Assembly: GCA_003151435.1 (NCBI GenBank)
Contig: PLXP01000177.1
Span: forward strand, 9,940-42,804
Origin: Acidobacteriaceae bacterium
GTDB taxonomy: Bacteria > Acidobacteriota > Terriglobia > Terriglobales > Acidobacteriaceae
Direction: 5' to 3'
DNA: 32,865 nucleotides
The stretch's first letter is position 1, and the number at the start of each line of letters is the position of its first letter. Shown in pieces: positions 1-7,785 of the stretch. The position numbers and the translations under genes are program-made. The notes beneath the pieces were generated by a model. That model did no database searches. It saw only the letters and a list, made by a program, of their open reading frames with translations, and was not told where the DNA came from.

Positions 1-1788
1 CTCCATCGCGACATCAAGGCAGAAAACGTGATGCGCGAACAGGGCGGCCGCATCCTGCTCATGGACTTCGGCCTCAGCTCGCTTGAACAGCTCCAGACCA
101 ACATCGCCGGCACCCCCAGCTACATGGCGCCCGAGCTGTTTCAGGGCGGCCAAAGCACCGTGGCCACCGATATATACGCCATGGGAGTGTTGCTCTACTA
201 CCTGGTGGCGGAAGACTACCCGGTGCGCCTTGCCGGACTCACTCCAAGTGACGCGCTGGCAGCGCTAGCCAAACGCAGGCCCCTGATGGACCTTCGCTCC
301 GATCTGCCGGAATCGCTTCTGCGCACGGTGAGCACAGCCACGGAGATGGATCCCGCGAAGCGCTTCGCCAGCGCCGGTCAACTGGCAAGCGCCCTCGCCG
401 AATCCCTCGGAACGAGTGTGCCGGCAGAACCGGTGTCAGTCCCGGCCGCGTCAGTTCCGCTCGTGTCGGTCCCGGTTGCCCCTCCAGTCACGGGCCGCAC
501 TCGGAACAAAACCATTCGCAGACTCGTGGTGGCGGCCGTGCTGATTGGGGTTTTCGTGTTCCGGCCGGGATACCTTCAGCGCCTGCTGCATCGCACAAAC
601 GGCTCGGCGTCGGTTCCTTCGGGCTCTGCCGGCGATCAATTTCAAAAGGCGCAGGATCTCTTGCTTCGATCTTACAAGGAAGCCAATCTCGCCGAGGCTG
701 TTAAGGGCTTTCAGGCCGTGCTTAAGACCGACCCTAACAACGCATTGGCTGAAGCCCGCCTCGGCACGGCTTACTTTATACAGTATCGAAACAGCAATGA
801 CCCGAAGCTTCTGGATATGGCCGAGGAAGCGACCAATAGCGCAATCAAAATCGAGCCAGATTTAGCTCCGCCGTATATCACGCTCTCACGTATCGCGGCG
901 ATGCAAGGCCAAACGCCCCTGGCAATGCAACGGGTTCGAAAGGCCATTGGATTGGAGCCGCGAAACGCTGAAGCCTATGGAGCTTTGGGCGATGTATTCG
1001 CTGCAGAGGGAAAGAACGAAGATACGCGTGTCGCTTACCAGAAGGCAATTGACCTTGCCCCAGAAGATTGGCGCTGGCCGGTGCGGCTAGGCATCGCTGA
1101 ATTCGGGGCAGGCAATCTAATGGAAGCGACTGCGCAGTTACAGCGTGGCGTCGACCTCGCTCCGGATAACGCAGTAGCATATCGGAACCTTGGCATCGTC
1201 AATATGCGCTCGGATCGAATGGACGAGGCACGTAAGGATCTGGAGAAATCCTTGAAGATAGAATCGGATGCCGATACTTATGCGGCTCTTGGATCAGTGC
1301 TCATGCTGAATGGCATTTATGATGATGCCGCCGCCATGGAACTGAAAGCTATTCAGCTTAACCCCAACGACGATTCCGCTTGGATCGACTTGGGAGCCGC
1401 CTATGAATGGAGCGGAAATCAGCATGACAAAGCACAGAAAGCTTTCCAAAAAGCTATTCAACTCGAGGAAGCTGCTCGACAGAGTAGCCGTCAAGATCCC
1501 GAACTTCTGGCTACGCTTGCTGATAACTACGCTTCCATTGGAAACTCGGCCAAGAGCCTAGTGCTGGCCAGACAAGCACTTGCAATGGCCTCCGATAATC
1601 CGTCCGTCCAGTACAAAGCTGGCGAAACTTACGAGGCATTGGGTCAGCGCGAGAAGGCGATTCCGCTCATCGCGCAGGCTCTCGCGAACGGTTATCATGC
1701 TTATGAGTTTAAGCGGAACCCCGAGTTGGCGGCGCTCCGTTCCGATCCCCATTTCACTGCGGCACTCAATGCACAAAAGAAGAAATAA
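1..1788 (+). CDS. Ser/Thr protein kinase (C-terminal part) with transmembrane segment and TPR domain, 5' truncated
   Basis: The reading frame is open from base 1, so the start and the N-lobe lie outside the window. The visible part opens with the kinase catalytic loop HRDIKAEN, then MDFG (metal-binding Asp) and the APE-type motif YMAPELF, so the active site looks intact. After the C-lobe comes a Pro/Val/Ser-rich linker, one hydrophobic segment (about nt 523-565, RLVVAAVLIGVFVF) and then about eight TPR-like helical pairs to the end. This fits a PknB-like Hanks kinase that phosphorylates Ser/Thr in the cytoplasm, with TPRs on the far side of the membrane binding partners. Base composition falls in the last 600 bp compared with the kinase part. 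Substrates cannot be read from sequence. It lies upstream of the gasdermin/protease locus, but the genes between run in mixed directions, so a shared role is only a possibility. Confidence 0.85.
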   Translation, partial: LHRDIKAENVMREQGGRILLMDFGLSSLEQLQTNIAGTPSYMAPELFQGGQSTVATDIYAMGVLLYYLVAEDYPVRLAGLTPSDALAALAKRRPLMDLRSDLPESLLRTVSTATEMDPAKRFASAGQLASALAESLGTSVPAEPVSVPAASVPLVSVPVAPPVTGRTRNKTIRRLVVAAVLIGVFVFRPGYLQRLLHRTNGSASVPSGSAGDQFQKAQDLLLRSYKEANLAEAVKGFQAVLKTDPNNALAEARLGTAYFIQYRNSNDPKLLDMAEEATNSAIKIEPDLAPPYITLSRIAAMQGQTPLAMQRVRKAIGLEPRNAEAYGALGDVFAAEGKNEDTRVAYQKAIDLAPEDWRWPVRLGIAEFGAGNLMEATAQLQRGVDLAPDNAVAYRNLGIVNMRSDRMDEARKDLEKSLKIESDADTYAALGSVLMLNGIYDDAAAMELKAIQLNPNDDSAWIDLGAAYEWSGNQHDKAQKAFQKAIQLEEAARQSSRQDPELLATLADNYASIGNSAKSLVLARQALAMASDNPSVQYKAGETYEALGQREKAIPLIAQALANGYHAYEFKRNPELAALRSDPHFTAALNAQKKK

Positions 1789-1825
1789 CTGGACGATCGA
1801 TTGAAAATGCTTTAACTTCACTCAC

Positions 1826-2212
1826 ATGGCACACACTGACGTTACGCTCATCAACGATGGCGGGTTCTATGTTCCCAGCGCCGCTTCTGTACCTGTAGTC
1901 AGTGGCGACACCATCTCGTTCGCCACAAGCGACGGAAGCGCCGCCTCCCTCTTCTTCTCACCGGACGCAATTTCTGCGCTCTCTCCGGCGCCGGAGAAAG
2001 CCTTCACGCTTGCGGCAAGGGCCAGTGAAACTTTCAAATTCACCAAATCAACCAAGGGATCTTACAGTGTGTTTGTCGGATCGAATGGCGACTCGGCCCC
2101 AGCGAACTTCCCCAAAGAAGTATCGCAGAGCTTGATTCTGGTGCCATGTTCCACCATACAACCACCCCCTCCGTTTAACGGTCCGGGCGACGTGTTGAAG
2201 CCTGGCTCCTGA
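1826..2212 (+). CDS. Small beta-rich protein of unknown function
   Basis: A 128-residue protein that I do not recognise. It starts 37 bp after the kinase-TPR gene on the same strand, and I see no clear Shine-Dalgarno sequence before ATG 1826. There is no signal peptide or membrane segment. The chain has alternating short hydrophobic stretches (DVTLIND, DTISFAT, SYSVFVG, SLILVPC), which suggests a small beta-sandwich. The pattern of a VVSGDTISF strand followed by a late SYSVFVG strand recalls cupredoxin- or Ig-like folds, but the copper ligands of cupredoxins are absent. The tail is rich in Pro, Gly and Ser. It could be a binding or structural partner of the kinase-TPR protein, as judged only by closeness. 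Function unassigned. Confidence 0.55.
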   Translation: MAHTDVTLINDGGFYVPSAASVPVVSGDTISFATSDGSAASLFFSPDAISALSPAPEKAFTLAARASETFKFTKSTKGSYSVFVGSNGDSAPANFPKEVSQSLILVPCSTIQPPPPFNGPGDVLKPGS

Positions 2213-2579
2213 CGATTCGTTCCCTGGCAGAGTCCTAATCGTCGTTGCTAAGACGTAGAGACCGACTCGAAAGACAAGGTCTCTATAACTCCGTAGTTCT
2301 CCGCCCACCTCTAGAACATAGAATCGACATTCCTCTTAAGGATAGTAACCAAATCGTTTACTCTCTCGATAACACTCGTGGGCGAGCGTTGTGGGGCGCA
2401 TGATGAGAGTAGTTCGTCTCGCGCAGATGAATTTGTCTGGAAAGAACAACATTTAACTTGACAATCCCCCCCGCCATCATTAGATAACCCCAAAGAGTGC
2501 GCGCCTTGACTTCACGGTCACTGTGTTTGCTCGCGGAGTTAAGTTCGAGTTAATGAAACTCAGGAGGGAGGTCGACTCG
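2213..2579. other. AT-richer intergenic stretch with one stem-loop
   Basis: This stretch carries no convincing longer gene and is visibly more AT-rich than the flanks. It holds a perfect 8-bp inverted repeat, TAGAGACC at 2256-2263 and GGTCTCTA at 2278-2285, with a 14-base loop. No T-run follows, so it is not a standard intrinsic terminator, although it could end the kinase transcript or be an RNA structure. The right end holds a strong Shine-Dalgarno for the micro-ORF at 2580. Confidence 0.4.
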
Positions 2580-2651
2580 ATGCTTGAATTCTTACTCGCA
2601 CTTGCCGCGGTTCTTGGCGGACCGCACGATACGACAACCACAGGCTCCTAA
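2580..2651 (+). CDS. Possible 23-residue hydrophobic micro-protein
   Basis: ATG at 2580 is preceded by a very strong ribosome-binding site, AGGAGGGAGGT (2562-2572), with GGAGGT exactly 7 bases before the start. The ORF encodes a short peptide: an acidic start (MLEF), a hydrophobic core (LLALAAVLGG) and a Thr-rich tail ending at TAA 2649-2651. The frame is open upstream to a stop at 2481, so an in-frame ATG at 2553 would add nine residues, but that start has no good RBS. The size and hydrophobic core fit a small membrane peptide or a leader peptide. The stop lies 31 bp from the end of the convergent protease gene. No homologue is recalled; support is the RBS only. Confidence 0.3.
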   Translation: MLEFLLALAAVLGGPHDTTTTGS

Positions 2652-2682
2652 GTCCGACTAACTCGCAACATTGTAGTTAACC

Positions 2683-4131
2683 TTACCTCAGGTCGGCGAT
2701 GCGCAGCTTCGTAGCTGGGTCACCCAGCACGATATAGTTGCGCGCGTCGTCCCGGGCAATTGTCATTTGCGCCAGCGCGCCGGATGCCGCCACACTCTGT
2801 CCCGCGCCCCCGCTCGGACTCGCCGCATTCGACCCCAGCGCCAAACTCAGTTGCGACGACAGCGAACTCCACAAAATGCTCAGCGAATCCGCAGCCAGCC
2901 CCGCGCGCTTTCCGCGCATCAGCAACTCCAGCGGAGTCCGCACCGCCTGCATCTGGGGCGTTCCGCTCACATTTTGGAATGCGTACGGAAAGGCCAAATC
3001 CACATGCGCGATCAGCGCAAGCGTGCCGTGGCTCAGCAGTGCCTGGGGCAGGCGGCTGATCATCGGCGCAGGTGCGATTGTTATCGGCGAGCCATCCTTG
3101 TTGAAGCTATAGCTATTGGTTGTCGGACAACCCCCGCTATAACATGCGAATAGAAATCCGAACGTCCCCTGTAACTTGGCGTCGGCCGGAATATCGTCGG
3201 CAGAAAACTGGTTCGTTGGGCTTGCGGGCGCCCCCGGAACCCACTCCTGCGTCACCAGCGAACCCTGCATCTGGCGTTGCCTTGCCGTGTCGGCGCCCGT
3301 GTAGTCGCAGCCATGCGATCCCGTGAAAAACACAGCCGGCGGCCCTCCCGGCAGGTTGCCGCGAAGAATTTCCGTCAGTTGTGCCTTAGTGGCTTTCTCG
3401 TTTGGAAAGCCATCGACATTGAATCCGCTACGAGAGCCTAACTGGTTCGTTGACGAAAGAAAGTCCTGGCAAACAGCGCCGGAAAGCATCGCGGTCGCCA
3501 GGTCGCCATAGTTGCGCGTCACCCACACGGCTGCGTTCTTGCGCTGCACCGGGCGAAAGCTGGCGCTCTCATATTCCACCACTGCCTGCGCATAGCGGCC
3601 ATAGTCTTCCACGTCGTCAAAGGCCAGCCGCCCCACAACCCACTGCATCTTGAGCAGCGCCTGAAACTCGAACGAAATGCGATCGGGCGAGCCGACAATC
3701 AGCAGGTAGTAAGGCACTCCGCCTTGATAGGGATCGACCGCCGCGGTCAGCGAAACCCCGCGCTGCTGCGCCCAACTGTCCGCAGTCTGCCCGGGAAGCA
3801 CGCCATTGCTGCCCGAGAATACCTTGAACAAATTCGGATCCTGCACCTGCTTCTGCCGCAAGTCAATCAAGGGCTGAAGCTGAGCCTGAATGGCCGGGTC
3901 GGCGTCCGAGGCAAAGAGAATGCCCCAGCCCGCCTGCGTCAGATCGTTGGGATCGTCGACGCTGTAATCCGTGGCAAGGTTCTTTGAGTTAGCGATGCGC
4001 TGATCGGCTCCCGGCAAATCCGAGGCCGAGAGATTCTCCAGCGGCACTGCGGGCGCGGAGGCCCCCGTCAGCGCATTCACCATCAGCGGATAGGGAAGAT
4101 TGGGAGTGGATGCAGACGAGGCGGCGCTCAT
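2683..4131 (-). CDS. Gingipain/C25-like caspase-fold cysteine protease, probable gasdermin activator
   Basis: A 482-residue protein starting at ATG 4131 with AGGAG nine bases upstream. Two caspase-fold signatures are visible: a His motif, FFTGSHG (His273), after a hydrophobic strand, and a Cys motif, FLFACYSGGC (Cys330), after the next strand. The spacing fits the His-Cys dyad of clan CD. Peptidase C25 traits are the GRLAFDDVEDYGRYAQAVVEYE-type segment at about 167-188 and the C-terminal YIVLGDPATKLR. Gingipains are secreted, but this protein has no signal peptide, so it should act in the cytoplasm. It lies 57 bp downstream of the gasdermin gene on the same strand and is probably co-transcribed. 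Bacterial gasdermins are typically encoded next to the protease that removes their inhibitory C-terminal peptide, so this is the best candidate activator. Cleavage specificity cannot be read from sequence. A different clan CD family is possible, but the fold assignment is firm. Confidence 0.75.
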   Translation of the reverse strand: MSAASSASTPNLPYPLMVNALTGASAPAVPLENLSASDLPGADQRIANSKNLATDYSVDDPNDLTQAGWGILFASDADPAIQAQLQPLIDLRQKQVQDPNLFKVFSGSNGVLPGQTADSWAQQRGVSLTAAVDPYQGGVPYYLLIVGSPDRISFEFQALLKMQWVVGRLAFDDVEDYGRYAQAVVEYESASFRPVQRKNAAVWVTRNYGDLATAMLSGAVCQDFLSSTNQLGSRSGFNVDGFPNEKATKAQLTEILRGNLPGGPPAVFFTGSHGCDYTGADTARQRQMQGSLVTQEWVPGAPASPTNQFSADDIPADAKLQGTFGFLFACYSGGCPTTNSYSFNKDGSPITIAPAPMISRLPQALLSHGTLALIAHVDLAFPYAFQNVSGTPQMQAVRTPLELLMRGKRAGLAADSLSILWSSLSSQLSLALGSNAASPSGGAGQSVAASGALAQMTIARDDARNYIVLGDPATKLRIADLR

Positions 4132-4188
4132 GCGTAAGTTCTCCTGATCGATAGAGAATGGATCAACTGATTTTCGTCTCGCTGCCGC

Positions 4189-5025
4189 TCAAATACTGAC
4201 GCAGCAGTCGAATTCTCCCGTGTCAAACACCAGCGGATTGGGTGCTCCGTCTTCCGGCGCGGCCACTCCAAACCCCGGAACCCCAAACGCGATATCACCC
4301 GAAGCCGCAGCCCCGTGCAGTGCCCATTCGTCTCCCACGCGCGCGATCTGCTGCACAGAGAAGCCGAATGTCACTGCGCCAGGCCCGGTAAACGTGATGG
4401 TGGAGTTCGAAGAGCCGGACGGTTTCACATCCAGCTTGGCGCCCACCAGTCCTTGGACTGCAGGCAGGCTGATGCCCACGTCCGCGCCGTGCGAGTCAGT
4501 TGCGCTCACGGTGATGGAGTTGGACTTCAGCACTTCCATAATCAGAAACGCCCGCGACTTATCACCGTAAAAATAGTTCTTCACCACCGGGTTATCGGTG
4601 CGCAGCGTTCCATTGGCCAGGTAGTTGCCCGCGAGCAGCGGTGAGACAGAAGACGACGTCACATTCGTGTAGGCGAACTGCACGGAATGAGCATCTTTGT
4701 ACGCTGCGTTGAGCGAAGGCACGGTCGCACCAAACGCCGCAAGCGCGTTGGCCAGAATGCTGAGGCCAAACGAGACTTCGAGAGCGTCCGTTCGCTGGCC
4801 ATTCACGGCCGACGCGGGATGCGCAGGTCCCGGCAGCGGTTCGGGGTTTTTGGCGATGTCTTTCGGGTCCCACACACTGCGGATGGGGCCCAGCCACTGC
4901 GTCACCTGGTCGCGTCCAATCAGGTCCATTGGCTCAATGCCGGTGCGCGGCAGCTTGATTACGTTATACCCGAACTTATTCAGGAAGGTAATACTAGGGT
5001 CTTTCTTCTTGGGGAGCGGCGTCAT
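4189..5025 (-). CDS. Bacterial gasdermin (pore-forming cell-death effector)
   Basis: A 278-residue protein, the usual length for bacterial gasdermins, starting at ATG 5025 with GAGGT six bases upstream. The N-terminus follows the family pattern as I recall it: a short helix, then FLNKFGYNVIKLPR (14-27), IEPMDLIGRD (30-39) and LGPIRSVW (45-52). A beta-rich core follows, with the strand RAFLIMEVLKSNSITVSA (158-175) and the late FGFSVQQIARVGDEWAL (220-236). These resemble the central sheet and final strands before the inhibitory tail. Residues about 238-278 form a Gly/Ala/Pro-rich tail, as expected for the removable C-terminal peptide. The family forms large membrane pores after proteolysis and causes cell death during phage attack. 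It heads the two-gene unit with the C25-like protease. Oddities are the lack of an N-terminal cysteine for acylation and the only two cysteines sitting at 274-275, three residues from the end. The call rests on pattern recognition without a database search. Confidence 0.78.
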   Translation of the reverse strand: MTPLPKKKDPSITFLNKFGYNVIKLPRTGIEPMDLIGRDQVTQWLGPIRSVWDPKDIAKNPEPLPGPAHPASAVNGQRTDALEVSFGLSILANALAAFGATVPSLNAAYKDAHSVQFAYTNVTSSSVSPLLAGNYLANGTLRTDNPVVKNYFYGDKSRAFLIMEVLKSNSITVSATDSHGADVGISLPAVQGLVGAKLDVKPSGSSNSTITFTGPGAVTFGFSVQQIARVGDEWALHGAAASGDIAFGVPGFGVAAPEDGAPNPLVFDTGEFDCCVSI

Positions 5026-5095
5026 CGGTTGACCTCGGTGGCAAGCAAAAGAAAATGACTCTACGTGAGCAGGGGGACATTGCTTGGCAGAAGCC

Positions 5096-5111
5096 TATCA
5101 CACGTGTGGTA
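5096..5111. promoter_or_regulatory. Palindrome in the gasdermin/CHAT divergent promoter region
   Basis: A 16-bp near-perfect palindrome with a perfect 10-bp centre, CACACGTGTG (5099-5108), and matching TA ends (5096-5097 and 5110-5111); one base pair is mismatched. It lies in the only 96-bp gap between the divergent gasdermin and CHAT genes and ends 11 bases before the CHAT start codon. The position suits an operator for a dimeric regulator controlling the CHAT gene or both directions. No regulator gene is adjacent. Confidence 0.35.
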
Positions 5112-5121
5112 GCGTATTCGC

Positions 5122-7785
5122 ATGCATTTGTATCGTAAGACAGCGGTTGTTCAGTTTGAGCTATTCAGCGGTGCAACTGAGGGTAGTCTCCCTCTGGATA
5201 CCGACCGCCAGTTTGGTGTCATTCTCAAGGTCGAGGGAGTCACTTACCCGGCCCGCAACTTCCAGTCTCCCATCAACGACGAGCAATGGCGCCAGTTCAG
5301 CCGCCACCTGCACGACTGCAATGTGAATCATGATTCCTCAGCCTATCGCAAAGCCGCGGCCATTCGCAGCCTCGCGCAACAGCTCTATCAGAGTCTCGTC
5401 GCCATCAATCCCATGATCCGCGATTTTCTCGGCCAGGCGGGAGTTGCGCGGCGACTCGTCATCCAGACCACGCGTCCCGAGCTACATCAGCTTCCCTGGG
5501 CGGCCATGGTCGATGACTCCGGATCTTTTCTGGCCTCGGGCAATTTGTCGGTGGTCCAGGCGTGGTCTGAATTCACCCCGGCTGAAGCCACCACGGGCAA
5601 CACCCTGCAGTTGATGTCCTTTCTCGGCTCAGACACCAACCAGGTGACGGCCGCTTCGCTCCAGGGCCTTCCGCCGGAGATTCAGTTGGTGGACGGGAGC
5701 CAGGCGTTCGACGCCGGCAAGCCGGTGCAGGACGTAGACATTCTCCATCTCGAAGAACATGGAAGCGCTGTAAGCAACTCCGTTGGAGACGTGTTCGCAG
5801 CCAAGCTCGCCGACACTTTTTCGAGCGTGAGCATCGCCTTGCTGTGGAGTTGCTTCTCCGGCGCCGCCAACTCCTGGGGTGAGTCGCCTGCGCTCTGCCT
5901 TCACCGCGACGGCGCCAGCATGGTGCTGTCGTTTTTGGCCGAGCTCGACAACCTCGATGCGAAGTCGATCTCCACCCGCTTCTATCAGGATGTCTTCGGC
6001 CCCGCCGCCAGCCGCGATCCTGAAACCGCGCTGGTGCGCATTCGCGCCGACAAGTTTGCGTCGGAGTTTCAAAACGCCAACTGGGCTTCGATGACGGTCT
6101 ACATGCGCTCTCCGCTCGACCTGAGCGCGTTGCCGCTGAACGGCCCACGGGTCCCGCAGGCATCGTGGACAGCAGCGCCGGCCACTTTCGAGAGCCCGTC
6201 TGCAACGACGCCGACCGCGCCGGTTGCCGCAACCAGCGCCACACCGGGGACCCAATCCGCGGCTTCTCCCTCTGCCGGGGCCGAAGTTGCAAACACCACC
6301 CCAGCGCCTGCTGAAGTTCCTGCGACGCTCGATGCATTATGGGGCTCGCTTGCCACCGCAATCAGCCAGTTGCAGCCCGGCACGGTCAATGAATTTCATG
6401 GCTTCGAAAAGCAGCCGGCGGATTCAACTGCGACCCTGCCCATCGCGACATTCAAGGCGTGGCGCGGCAACGTCATTCGCCTTGATGGCGGCGACGAACC
6501 GCTGCTGGACGGTACGCTCAGCGAGCTCAACATCGCGGACGACAGCATGCCCAAAACCGATGCGGCCGAGAAGCTGGTCTGGTTCTTTCAGCAGATTGAG
6601 CGCTACGGTTCTCCCCTCATCGTCTGGACCAACGCTGAGGAGCGCCACCTGCAGTTTCTCAAGACCATCGAGCCCAGTTCGGCACTCACATTTCTATTGC
6701 TCTACGGGCCCCCGCCCACGCCGACCCTCATCGACCTGGTGAACGAGAATCGGCTTCAAGAGGCTCAGGAGCTCTGCAATAATCTGCTGCCCACCTGCTG
6801 CGACGACGCTCTGCTCTCCGCGGCCTATTTTGCCTTCGCGCGCAGTGAAGACGCGGACAAGTCTGTCCAATACATGCGGGGTATCACCAACCAGGCGGAG
6901 ATGTTGCTGTTGATCGCCAACTTCATCAGTCGCCGCGGTACCATCCCCAATCCCCGCCCTGATTGGCTGCTCCATCATCCCGATGGAAAGCTCACCAACC
7001 TGCAGCAGCAGCATTGCCAGGAAGATTGTTTCCGCCGCGTCATCAGCGATCCGGGAACGGAAGCCCCCCTGCGCGAGTCCGGCCGCGCCAAGCACGAACT
7101 CGGTTACCTTCTGCAGTCGCTGGGAAAACTGAGCGTCGCGGAGATGCTCTACGGGCAGTCGCTGGCCGATCTTGAAAAGTGTCCCCAAGGTCAACACGAT
7201 TATCGATGGCACGGCACGCTGGGCAGTCTGTTGCGCGATTGGGCCGACCTGCTGGCGCAGGATTCTGAAAGGCTCGCCCAGTCGAGCCAGTTGCTCTGTC
7301 GCGCCATGGCCATCCATTCCTTCCACGGACGCCGGCTTCAGATCGCCTATGCGCTCGACACCGCGTCGCGCATCGCCCTAACCGGCCGCCGATTCAGAGC
7401 GGCAATCGACAATGCGGTCGACTCCGCCAACCTCTTTGAGAAGTTGAACAACTGGCGCGGCTGGGGTGAGGCCATGAAGATCCTCTTCGATTGCCTTGCC
7501 GAAACCCGCGAGACAGACCGGATGATCAGCCTCGCCGAACTGGCGATGGATAAGCTTCGACTCTCCAACCTGCCCCTGGATCAGCGCCACCGGCTGAGGC
7601 TGGCTTTCACCTTCGAGAAGGCGAACGCTTACTGGATTGCCGGCAACCTGGCCGAGGCGCGCTCCGAACTGGACAAGCTGGGCCTTGGCGCCAAGGCGGA
7701 CGAACCGAAGGTGGAACTCGATCCTGAATTCGAGCCGGAAGTGCGACGCCTCTGGAATTTTATTGCGCTCCATCGCGAAAGTTGA
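5122..7785 (+). CDS. CHAT-domain (caspase-family) protease with C-terminal TPR-like repeats
   Basis: An 887-residue protein. The start is ATG 5122, since an in-frame stop lies just upstream at 5110; no good Shine-Dalgarno is seen. Residues 1-70 are an N-terminal extension. The CHAT protease covers about 80-335, with the family's LHQLPWAAMVDD motif (121-132), the catalytic His motif LHLEEHG (His213) and the catalytic Cys motif LLWSCFSGA (Cys244). These are followed by the GASMVLSFLAELD and STRFYQDVF elements typical of CHAT. A low-complexity Ala/Pro/Thr linker (about 345-400) leads to an unassigned domain (about 402-535) and then helical TPR-like repeats to the end. There is no signal peptide. 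In TPR-CHAT proteins the repeats usually sense or bind a partner and control the protease. Being divergent from the gasdermin by 96 bp, it may cleave the gasdermin or the C25-like protease. Same-strand genes follow closely. Confidence 0.85.
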   Translation: MHLYRKTAVVQFELFSGATEGSLPLDTDRQFGVILKVEGVTYPARNFQSPINDEQWRQFSRHLHDCNVNHDSSAYRKAAAIRSLAQQLYQSLVAINPMIRDFLGQAGVARRLVIQTTRPELHQLPWAAMVDDSGSFLASGNLSVVQAWSEFTPAEATTGNTLQLMSFLGSDTNQVTAASLQGLPPEIQLVDGSQAFDAGKPVQDVDILHLEEHGSAVSNSVGDVFAAKLADTFSSVSIALLWSCFSGAANSWGESPALCLHRDGASMVLSFLAELDNLDAKSISTRFYQDVFGPAASRDPETALVRIRADKFASEFQNANWASMTVYMRSPLDLSALPLNGPRVPQASWTAAPATFESPSATTPTAPVAATSATPGTQSAASPSAGAEVANTTPAPAEVPATLDALWGSLATAISQLQPGTVNEFHGFEKQPADSTATLPIATFKAWRGNVIRLDGGDEPLLDGTLSELNIADDSMPKTDAAEKLVWFFQQIERYGSPLIVWTNAEERHLQFLKTIEPSSALTFLLLYGPPPTPTLIDLVNENRLQEAQELCNNLLPTCCDDALLSAAYFAFARSEDADKSVQYMRGITNQAEMLLLIANFISRRGTIPNPRPDWLLHHPDGKLTNLQQQHCQEDCFRRVISDPGTEAPLRESGRAKHELGYLLQSLGKLSVAEMLYGQSLADLEKCPQGQHDYRWHGTLGSLLRDWADLLAQDSERLAQSSQLLCRAMAIHSFHGRRLQIAYALDTASRIALTGRRFRAAIDNAVDSANLFEKLNNWRGWGEAMKILFDCLAETRETDRMISLAELAMDKLRLSNLPLDQRHRLRLAFTFEKANAYWIAGNLAEARSELDKLGLGAKADEPKVELDPEFEPEVRRLWNFIALHRES

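Noticed and set aside
2256..2285. Stem-loop as a rho-independent terminator for the kinase unit
   Set aside because: The 8-bp stem is perfect but the loop is long and no T-run follows, so it is reported only as a stem-loop.
4189..4200. C-terminal CVSI of the gasdermin as a true prenylation signal
   Set aside because: Bacteria normally lack protein prenyltransferases, so the CaaX likeness is probably chance. The CC pair itself is kept as a finding for other reasons.
5573..6361. Minus-strand frames of 200-260 codons inside the CHAT gene
   Set aside because: They are Arg/Ala/Pro-rich shadow frames opposite the CHAT catalytic domain and linker, with no start signals.
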